IMG/VR virus record: IMGVR_UViG_3300000116_000014
Coordinates: 12,959-66,478 of that record
Strand: one strand, 5' to 3'
Length of the DNA: 53,520 nt
DNA from: a virus
Made by a program: the position numbers and the translations under genes. Position 1 is the first letter of the stretch; every line of letters starts with the position of its first letter. The notes beneath the pieces are model-generated. The model was not told the origin of the DNA and searched no databases. It saw only the letters and a list, made by a program, of their open reading frames with translations. This document shows positions 47,666-53,520 of this stretch, one piece after another.

Positions 47666-48298
47666 TTAAATCCGAGTGCCTAATTCCCAACCATTCAGAT
47701 CGGCTAGACGAATATATCTCCGGAGTAGTTCAATATCACTTCCCGCTAGAAGCTGTCCTTCTAACTCACGGATGACCATCCAATCTGTCTTAGCTAATAA
47801 CTCACTTTGTGGGGTCATTGCAGACCGCCATATAGGAACAAACTCAATTTGAATGTCAGGCCATTGAGCCGATAACTTAGACTGCACTTCATGACGGAAA
47901 CGCTGGGCTTCCTCGCTAGTAATTCCTAAACCAAAATCCTCAGCGAAGTCTGGAGTTATGTACACGCAATTCAATAACTGCGTCCCGTCCTGTGGAAAAT
48001 TATCATAGACGACACGATCATAAGAAGACCGATCATCCTCTTCAGAAAGTATTGCGTAATCTACACTATCAGTCTTACCAAGCTCAAAGCGCATAAACTC
48101 AGTAAATGAGTTAGACCTGACTCCTTTTGATGGAACATTTACTAAGCAGGTACTATGTCCTGCCTCACAGAAACCTAGAGCGACTGCATGACTTAGTAAA
48201 GATTTGCCACAACCAGAGCGGAAACCAGCAACAGCTACCTCTCTAGCAGAGTCTTCTAACTTAAATGGTGCGGTATTGTTATCAATCAGCGGTAACAC
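47666..48298 (-). CDS. P-loop ATPase, ParA/MinD-like (210 aa), GTG start
   Basis: GTG 48298 follows GGAGG by six bases. VAVAGFRSGCGKSLLSHAVALGFCEAGHSTCLVNVPSKG (about 21-60) is a P-loop followed by a helix and strand, as in SIMIBI-class ATPases (ParA, MinD). YDRVVYDNFPQDG may be a Walker B-like strand. The first glycine of the Walker A is displaced. Odd for a late operon, where packaging ATPases are expected elsewhere; role unknown. Confidence 0.65.
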   Translation of the reverse strand: MLPLIDNNTAPFKLEDSAREVAVAGFRSGCGKSLLSHAVALGFCEAGHSTCLVNVPSKGVRSNSFTEFMRFELGKTDSVDYAILSEEDDRSSYDRVVYDNFPQDGTQLLNCVYITPDFAEDFGLGITSEEAQRFRHEVQSKLSAQWPDIQIEFVPIWRSAMTPQSELLAKTDWMVIRELEGQLLAGSDIELLRRYIRLADLNGWELGTRI

Positions 48299-48833
48299 GA
48301 GCACCTCCTATGTGGTGGTATGCAGCATACACAACGACCCCCTCCTGAAAACACATTCTTATTCCACTAGCATGCTCAGGGATAGATCCTATGTTAGTTA
48401 GAGCGATGACACGATTAATTTCATCCACAGGGATTGACCCGCCTAAGTTGATAAAAATGTTATTAGTCACTGAAGATTGATCATAGAAAATGGATGTTCC
48501 AATGTCTCTTTTAACTGCACCTACAGGGCGGTATGCAGCAGGAATATCACAACCATAGCCATAGTAATAAACTTCTGTGCCTATAGTGTTATTCTCTGTA
48601 TCCAACTGTAGCCTGTAATTACTAATGAGGGTTGCTCCTGCAACCTTAACACTTCTGTCGCATACGCCATTGATATATATAGAATATATATTTATGCCCA
48701 TCCTTGAGGAACATAAGCAAGATAAGTTCCTTATGCGATCAATAAAAATCGGTTCGATTGCATCTCTGATTCTTTGAGGCAACCCCTCTTTCAGATAAGA
48801 CACTACCCCTTGTGGTGATGCACTAATAGTCAT
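48282..48833 (-). CDS. Unknown structural-operon protein (183 aa)
   Basis: Overlaps the P-loop gene by 17 bases. Beta-rich and hydrophobic in the middle (YSIYINGVCDRSVKV, VYYYGYGCDIPAAYRP), with GVVVYAAYHHIGGARV at the end. No family recognised; by context a virion or tail accessory. Confidence 0.65.
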   Translation of the reverse strand: MTISASPQGVVSYLKEGLPQRIRDAIEPIFIDRIRNLSCLCSSRMGINIYSIYINGVCDRSVKVAGATLISNYRLQLDTENNTIGTEVYYYGYGCDIPAAYRPVGAVKRDIGTSIFYDQSSVTNNIFINLGGSIPVDEINRVIALTNIGSIPEHASGIRMCFQEGVVVYAAYHHIGGARVTAD

Positions 48834-50484
48834 TTTCAGCGGTATCCCTTATACGAAGTCCTTTAGTACCTATAGAGCAGTGAGCGGTAGCGATGCCAGT
48901 TACAGACACTTGTGCCACCATGCCCGGACTACTACTGTCATTGAAAGCTACTGTGCCTGATGGTGTCATAGTGAAAGACATCGTGTGAGTTAGTGCCATG
49001 TGATAGTTCCAAGTGGTGTGTCCATCTGTGCCTTGCTCTGTTCGATACTGGTATGTCAACGAATAATTATATCCGCCATTTGAACCTGTTATTGTTCTTG
49101 TTTTGTTTGAATCATCACCACTATTAAACGATGTTATTGCGAAAGACTTAGAGCTTATTGTTGCACCGCCTAATTTTTGTTTAATGTATAAATTGACAGT
49201 ACAATGAGTTTGAGTCGTTACATAGTTGGAGTTGATTAATCCCCCTAACCTTGTCATGGCTACCGTTCCAGAAAAACTAGGAGACACGTTTTGTCGCCTA
49301 TAGCGCCATAAATTTGATGCGGGAGATTTTAAAATGTTGGCAGGGCCGGCAGTTAGGTAATAGTTATAAGGCTTAATGTCACCTTGCACTGTCACTGTAC
49401 CCGTACCTGATGAGGTAGTGTCCATAACAACTGAGGTGTTATAGGCATAATGATTACCACCAAACTCAGTCTGTAAACCAACCGCCCCTGCTAGAATCAA
49501 TACACCTTCAATGGTGCCACCACGAATTACAGGCGAGAAAATCTCGATTCCTGCTGAGATTGTACCACCCTGAATAACAGGTGCTCTAAGCACTGCACCC
49601 GCCTCAATCATTTCACCAGTTACAGTTATTGCCGATACCTGAGCTGCTGATAGAGTGCCTGTCACATGAACAAAATCGACCTGTAGATCATGAATCTTGG
49701 CCATGTCAATTGACGCATCGGCAATCATAGCTGCCTGAATATAAGTTCCTGCTGCAAACCATCTTCCATCGGGGTGATTTGCCACCTGCCATGCTTTAGT
49801 TTTGTTTAGGTATTGTGTGCTATCCGACCCAATGGCAAGACCATCTCCATAAACTGTTATAAATGGGGTTTTACCAGCTACAGTACCATCGTCTAGTACC
49901 AAAACATCAGCGGGTATATGGTCATTTAACTCTGAGATTAGAGTGCTTACTTTCTTGTCAGTTATTCCCGCAGTACCAGAAGTTTGATTGAAGCTTCCCT
50001 TTTGATTCTTAGTATTAACAAACCTTACCCAGTAAAAAAAACTAGAGTTAGGTTCTACAGGATCGCTGTACATATTATGTGAGGAGGTGGCTATCTTTAC
50101 CGCAGAAGCAATGTCATTTGTGTCATAACGCCATACCTCAGTATGAGCATACCCTTGGTAAGTTGCCTTATCCCACACAAGAAGAAGGTTAGTGAACGCA
50201 CCACTAACAACTAAATTGGTTGGAGTAGTTGGAAAATCAACTACGTCACTCACTTTGCCAAAGGATATTCCAGAAGATGATCCACCAGAAGCTAGTGATG
50301 CTGTACTTACAGTAAGTATTCCAGCTTGCGCTAAGTCCCTAGCAGTAAGTGCTCGATCCAATCCATCTCCACGCTTACCTTCAAGAACTTCCACGCATTC
50401 CTTTACGGATTCATTAAATAATCTCTGAGACTCTTCATCACTAAGGTCTGAAGAAATGGATGGAGTATCTACGCGGTTGGTCAT
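48823..50484 (-). CDS. Tail-fibre or receptor-binding protein (553 aa)
   Basis: Residues about 95-180 resemble a fibronectin-III-like domain (PTNLVVSGAFTNLLLVWD). The next part is DUF1983/tail-tip-like (AAMIDASIDMAKIHDLQVDFVHVTGTLSA then repeats GTISAGIEIFSP, GTIEGVLI), as in host-specificity proteins. The C-terminal third is a beta-rich, serine- and threonine-rich region with GTVAMTRLGG-type strands typical of fibre tips. Starts in the stop of the gene before it (TAATGA). Confidence 0.75.
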   Translation of the reverse strand: MTNRVDTPSISSDLSDEESQRLFNESVKECVEVLEGKRGDGLDRALTARDLAQAGILTVSTASLASGGSSSGISFGKVSDVVDFPTTPTNLVVSGAFTNLLLVWDKATYQGYAHTEVWRYDTNDIASAVKIATSSHNMYSDPVEPNSSFFYWVRFVNTKNQKGSFNQTSGTAGITDKKVSTLISELNDHIPADVLVLDDGTVAGKTPFITVYGDGLAIGSDSTQYLNKTKAWQVANHPDGRWFAAGTYIQAAMIADASIDMAKIHDLQVDFVHVTGTLSAAQVSAITVTGEMIEAGAVLRAPVIQGGTISAGIEIFSPVIRGGTIEGVLILAGAVGLQTEFGGNHYAYNTSVVMDTTSSGTGTVTVQGDIKPYNYYLTAGPANILKSPASNLWRYRRQNVSPSFSGTVAMTRLGGLINSNYVTTQTHCTVNLYIKQKLGGATISSKSFAITSFNSGDDSNKTRTITGSNGGYNYSLTYQYRTEQGTDGHTTWNYHMALTHTMSFTMTPSGTVAFNDSSSPGMVAQVSVTGIATAHCSIGTKGLRIRDTAENDY

Positions 50485-52130
50485 TAAATAATCTCACTCA
50501 TACTTGAAGCAATATAAATGCTGTTGATAATATCTGATCCAACAACCTTGACTTCATATTGGTTAGATCTATATCCCGAAGGAAGTCTGAATGCTCTTTC
50601 ATTCAACACAGGCTGAGTATGAACTAAACCACTTTCGGCATAGACGGAAATGGTAATGTTTGAGTAGGACTCTGCCTCTACTCTGGCCGCAGCCATATTC
50701 ATAGGACGACCAACCTTGTACTGCTTAGATTGCCATTCATAGGTACTGTCTGTACCAGCATTAAACTGTTTGATCTGGCTCACGTTATCAATGAAGTACA
50801 AAGCGTCATCTTCAGGATTGGCGTAACCGCCTGTCAAGGTGGTCACATCGGTTAAATCAGAAAGGAGAAGACTCTTAGGATTGAAAATAAATCCTTTTTG
50901 AACCCCACTCACAGTATAAAATCCGACATAGCTACCTTCGTGCATATAGCCATGGATCGTCTCAGGCTTCATAGCCTGCCACTGAGCGCGGCTATAAACC
51001 TTTTCTGTAGCCAATGTCGCTATGTTTCCTGCGGCTGATATAAGGCCATCTGGAGAGGCGTACATCACACTGTGACCCATGCCAACAACAGATCGCTTAG
51101 AGACACATGACTGATTCTCTCTCATCCTAGCTAAAGTCATGTTGCTTGGATGTGCGCCTTGGGCCACATAAGGATAAGCTTTAGTTGTAATAATTAAACT
51201 GCTACCCACGGCCTTGATACCTACAATAGGATAGTCTGTGGACATTCTGTATTTAGTAGGCCATGCGTGGGGCATGAAAGGCTCACAGAACATTACTTCA
51301 TTGTCTTTAAATCCTGCCAAAATACCATTGGATAATGAAGTCAATCCAATCATTCCCTCTGGCGGTGCAACCCAATCTGTAGAAGGCAACACACCACCAA
51401 CTTGCAGAGCGGTCTTAGAATCTGAATAAGTTGCTTCAGATAGCTGTACAACATCGACATACATATAAAAAGTTCCAGCCGCAGAGGTGACTGTCCGATA
51501 GATATTTTTATGTGTCACATTGTAAGAATCGTTTTCTGCCGTAACCATTGCAGAAATATTGACTGTCTGGCTGGTAGGGTAAAGATCAAATACAGCACTA
51601 GGCGGTGATGGTGGCCCTTCTTCGCCATCAGCTGTAACAAAAGTGTAAACATAAGAACGTGATTCTTTGACTTCATCGTCAGTGTTAGCTGGGGCAGATC
51701 CTACTACAGCCGATGTTAGTGCTGTCGCTGGAGCAGGTAGACCTAACCGATAAGATACTGATGGGTAACGTGTACCACCGCCAATAGCCACTGAATTCTT
51801 AGTGACACGAGGTCTCATGTTGTCTACTGAGTCACCGGTGAAGTAAACGCGGTTGTATATATTTCCTGCTATGGGGGATCTCACCACATCAACGTCTTCG
51901 TCCCAGCGCAGCCACTGGTCAACACCATCAACTGTATCGTACTTATAAAGACTATTTTCTGTACCCGCTGATTCTACTGTACTGGTAATGTCAGCCAGAC
52001 CACGGATAGGCACTAGATCTCCCGAATCTAAGCGGCAGTTTGTCGCTGTTACCGCTGATCCTTCAGGCAGTAATCTGGCTGAAAGTTTGGGAGCCATCCC
52101 TCTGAATACGTCTATCTTTATAAGGGCCAT
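50484..52130 (-). CDS. Phage structural/tail protein (548 aa)
   Basis: The N-terminus IDVFRGMAPKLSARLLPEGSAVTATNCRLDSGDLVPIRG recalls a conserved phage structural protein of podovirus-like phages. Later segments have a repeated beta-hairpin pattern (SVSYRLGLPAPATA, YVYTFVTADGEEGPPSPPSA) consistent with a beta-propeller or Ig-like tail protein. No signal peptide or enzyme motif. Exact tail role not certain. Confidence 0.65.
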   Translation of the reverse strand: MALIKIDVFRGMAPKLSARLLPEGSAVTATNCRLDSGDLVPIRGLADITSTVESAGTENSLYKYDTVDGVDQWLRWDEDVDVVRSPIAGNIYNRVYFTGDSVDNMRPRVTKNSVAIGGGTRYPSVSYRLGLPAPATALTSAVVGSAPANTDDEVKESRSYVYTFVTADGEEGPPSPPSAVFDLYPTSQTVNISAMVTAENDSYNVTHKNIYRTVTSAAGTFYMYVDVVQLSEATYSDSKTALQVGGVLPSTDWVAPPEGMIGLTSLSNGILAGFKDNEVMFCEPFMPHAWPTKYRMSTDYPIVGIKAVGSSLIITTKAYPYVAQGAHPSNMTLARMRENQSCVSKRSVVGMGHSVMYASPDGLISAAGNIATLATEKVYSRAQWQAMKPETIHGYMHEGSYVGFYTVSGVQKGFIFNPKSLLLSDLTDVTTLTGGYANPEDDALYFIDNVSQIKQFNAGTDSTYEWQSKQYKVGRPMNMAAARVEAESYSNITISVYAESGLVHTQPVLNERAFRLPSGYRSNQYEVKVVGSDIINSIYIASSMSEII

Positions 52131-52148
52131 GATCTAATCTCTAACAAA

Positions 52149-52583
52149 CTATTTTAATGAGGGGACTTTAGAAGACAAAAGCTTATCCAGCATGCCTCTC
52201 ATCCCGTAAATCACAACGATCATTCCAATCAGTATGTACTGATACCACTGAGGCATTTTTTCTATTACTTCAAATCCACGAAGCGCATACACATCCATAC
52301 TAGGAATAAACGCTAAGACCATCGGCGTCATAAATACGATAAGAATAATTTCATCCTTATAGGACTTCTCCATGTTATTCATGGCCACAAGATCAAGGTT
52401 AAAGTTCTGGGCCTGACCCTCTTCAGCCATGCGTACCTGACCTTTGGCAATGGCCAACTTAGACTCAGCCTCTGCCTCAATGACCTTCATCTGACCCTTG
52501 AGCTTAACGCCAGCTAGCTCCTGCTTGCCTTTGAAGTAACCACCTACACTACTAGTAACTGCACCAATGATTGAACCCCACAT
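52149..52583 (-). CDS. Holin-like membrane protein (144 aa)
   Basis: ATG 52583 follows AGGAGG. Charged N-terminal helical part (KLKGQMKVIEAEAESKLAIAKG), then two hydrophobic helices (IILIVFMTPMVLAFI and YILIGMIVVIYGMRG) with a short polar tail. This resembles the 3TM-holin type of phages and gene transfer agents. Next to the M15 endolysin gene, which supports a holin role. Confidence 0.75.
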   Translation of the reverse strand: MWGSIIGAVTSSVGGYFKGKQELAGVKLKGQMKVIEAEAESKLAIAKGQVRMAEEGQAQNFNLDLVAMNNMEKSYKDEIILIVFMTPMVLAFIPSMDVYALRGFEVIEKMPQWYQYILIGMIVVIYGMRGMLDKLLSSKVPSLK

Positions 52584-52591
52584 AGAACCTC

Positions 52592-52957
52592 CTAATAACT
52601 CCAAACGGTAGGACGAGGGAAACCATCTTCCGCTGTTAAATCGTCCAAGTGGATAAACCTTGAACCGCCTTTCTGAGCAACACCGATACCGGTCATGCCA
52701 TACTTGAGAGCGATCTCAATCAGACGGTGAGCTTTGTCACCTCTGACGGCTATATCGATAGCATGTCCTGAAGCATGTGCTCCGGGCTTTTTCTTTCTTG
52801 CTTCGATAGGGTGTGTTGGATGGCGGTAGGCTGAGGTCACTGTAAAAGGAAAGTCACAGACCTCTCGGATGGCATTGACCTTTTCCATAAAGGCTTCATC
52901 CATTTCACATTCACCTGAGTGGGAGCACTTGAGTTCGTCTTCAGAAAAGTAATTCAT
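52592..52957 (-). CDS. M15-type peptidoglycan endopeptidase (endolysin)
   Basis: The 121-residue protein contains SAYRHPTHP (42-50), HASGHAIDIAV (61-71) with the zinc-binding H61/D68 pair, and FIHLDD (101-106) with the third ligand H103, the layout of M15 peptidases such as phage endolysins. It cleaves the stem peptide of peptidoglycan. No signal peptide, so a holin is needed. Very weak Shine-Dalgarno. Confidence 0.88.
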   Translation of the reverse strand: MNYFSEDELKCSHSGECEMDEAFMEKVNAIREVCDFPFTVTSAYRHPTHPIEARKKKPGAHASGHAIDIAVRGDKAHRLIEIALKYGMTGIGVAQKGGSRFIHLDDLTAEDGFPRPTVWSY

Positions 52958-52962
52958 ATTAG

Positions 52963-53235
52963 TTAACCGTTATAGTTTGCAAAGAAATAACCCACAGCGC
53001 AGGTTACGATAATAAATCCTATCCGCTCTAACACTCTGGCAACGCCACCAGCTTTTATTACAGCCGTGTTTAATTGATCTAAGCGGTTGCTATGGACATC
53101 TAACCTTTTATCTTGGGTTGCTTGATGAAGATTGAGGTGGTCGATCTTTGTCTCCACTGCGACTAACTGAGAAAGAGCATCCACCAGCTTGTCTAACTTA
53201 GCTTCTATCCGATCAAATCTTTTATCGGTGTCCAT
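52963..53235 (-). CDS. Coiled-coil protein with C-terminal TM (90 aa)
   Basis: ATG 53235 has AAGGA 7 bases upstream; ATG 53271 is an alternative coupled start. Heptad-rich helix (DRIEAKLDKLVDALSQLVAVE, then LDVHSNRLDQLNTA) and a C-terminal membrane segment (GFIIVTCAVGYFFANY). Such proteins occur in phage lysis cassettes, probably as holin or spanin-like partners. Just upstream of the endolysin gene. Confidence 0.7.
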   Translation of the reverse strand: MDTDKRFDRIEAKLDKLVDALSQLVAVETKIDHLNLHQATQDKRLDVHSNRLDQLNTAVIKAGGVARVLERIGFIIVTCAVGYFFANYNG

Positions 53236-53267
53236 TAATACTTCCTTTTTCTTTGCTTTAACAACAC

Positions 53268-53495
53268 TCATAAGTGACCCTGTTTGATATAAATCGCAAC
53301 CCCGAACAACGCGCCCATGATTACTATCATTATTAGTCCCACAGTAATTCCGACTGTGAGATTATCTTGAAGTCTTTTAGCTTTTAGTGCTTTCTGTTTG
53401 GCGGCTGCTTGTTCGGCTTCTTTTAAATCTCTTGTGTACTGGGCTTTGAATGCCAAAAAGTCCACCCAACCATGCAGCCTCTGTTTATTAAGCAT
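53268..53495 (-). CDS. Coiled-coil protein with C-terminal TM, possibly truncated by window edge
   Basis: Acidic/basic helix (TRDLKEAEQAAAKQKALKAKR) and one membrane segment (TVGITVGLIMIVIMGALFGV) before a short basic end. The frame stays open from ATG 53495 to the window edge, so the true start may lie outside. It overlaps the next gene by ATGA and is part of the lysis cassette. Precise role unknown. Confidence 0.6.
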   Translation of the reverse strand: MLNKQRLHGWVDFLAFKAQYTRDLKEAEQAAAKQKALKAKRLQDNLTVGITVGLIMIVIMGALFGVAIYIKQGHL

Positions 53496-53520
53496 AAATT
53501 TAAGTTCTTCTTCTTGCCTA

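Overview
The window is a continuous stretch of a temperate tailed-phage genome, most likely a podovirus-like phage of a marine or aquatic gammaproteobacterium. Phage origin is shown by ERF/YqaJ/SSB recombination genes, NinB, a T7-gp4-like primase-helicase, a Q-type late regulator, a lysis cassette, internal virion proteins and a tyrosine integrase. The lysogenic lifestyle is inferred from the integrase and excisionase, two XRE regulators around an operator-rich region, and a 44-bp attP core identical to the 3' part of a gammaproteobacterial-type tRNA-Val(UAC). attP lies intact inside the window with phage genes on both sides, so this is virion or circular phage DNA, not an integrated prophage. 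Terminase, portal, capsid and tail-tube genes are absent, and open frames run off both edges, so the genome continues beyond the window.

Layout. (1) 1-11.3 kb, plus strand: about 37 tightly overlapping small early/accessory genes, mostly unknown; several are zinc-ribbon or single-TM proteins and one is a MazG-like pyrophosphohydrolase. They form transcription blocks ended by intrinsic terminators. Two blocks start with a duplicated leader (1541 and 6541), and several blocks carry a recurrent 14-15 bp palindrome next to the ribosome-binding site. (2) 11.4-16.0 kb, plus: a MoxR-type AAA+ ATPase, a conserved partner protein and a VWA-like metallopeptidase, with three unknown genes. (3) 16.0-21.3 kb, minus: an operon running from an XRE regulator through a replication initiator-like protein and primase-helicase to nucleases, NinB and a Q-like antiterminator. 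(4) 21.3-28.9 kb, plus: a second XRE regulator, ERF annealase, YqaJ exonuclease, SSB, a SleB-type hydrolase, small HTH proteins, excisionase, integrase and a possible moron. (5) 28.9-29.2 kb: attP with direct-repeat arm sites. (6) 29.2-53.5 kb, minus: the late operon read right to left. It holds two small TM proteins, an M15 endolysin, a holin-like protein, tail or receptor-type proteins, a P-loop protein, PhoH, a GNAT-like protein and four internal-virion-type proteins. It ends with a 4,177-residue multidomain ejection-type protein and three short basic proteins.

How it works together (inference): the two XRE proteins and the operators at 21.3-22.6 kb choose between lysogeny and lytic growth. 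The leftward operon replicates DNA and finishes with the Q-like regulator that should switch on the long late operon. The rightward operon supplies recombination and integration functions. The giant protein resembles phage polyvalent proteins: ParB/Srx-like, SF2 helicase, two HExxxH zincin-like and PLxRFG modules on one chain, which would be injected with the DNA.

The observations most worth follow-up are the seven dispersed copies of the TCCGGATSATCCGGA palindrome, the duplicated leader, a candidate three-way-junction RNA upstream of ssb, the attP arm-site arrangement, and the giant protein.
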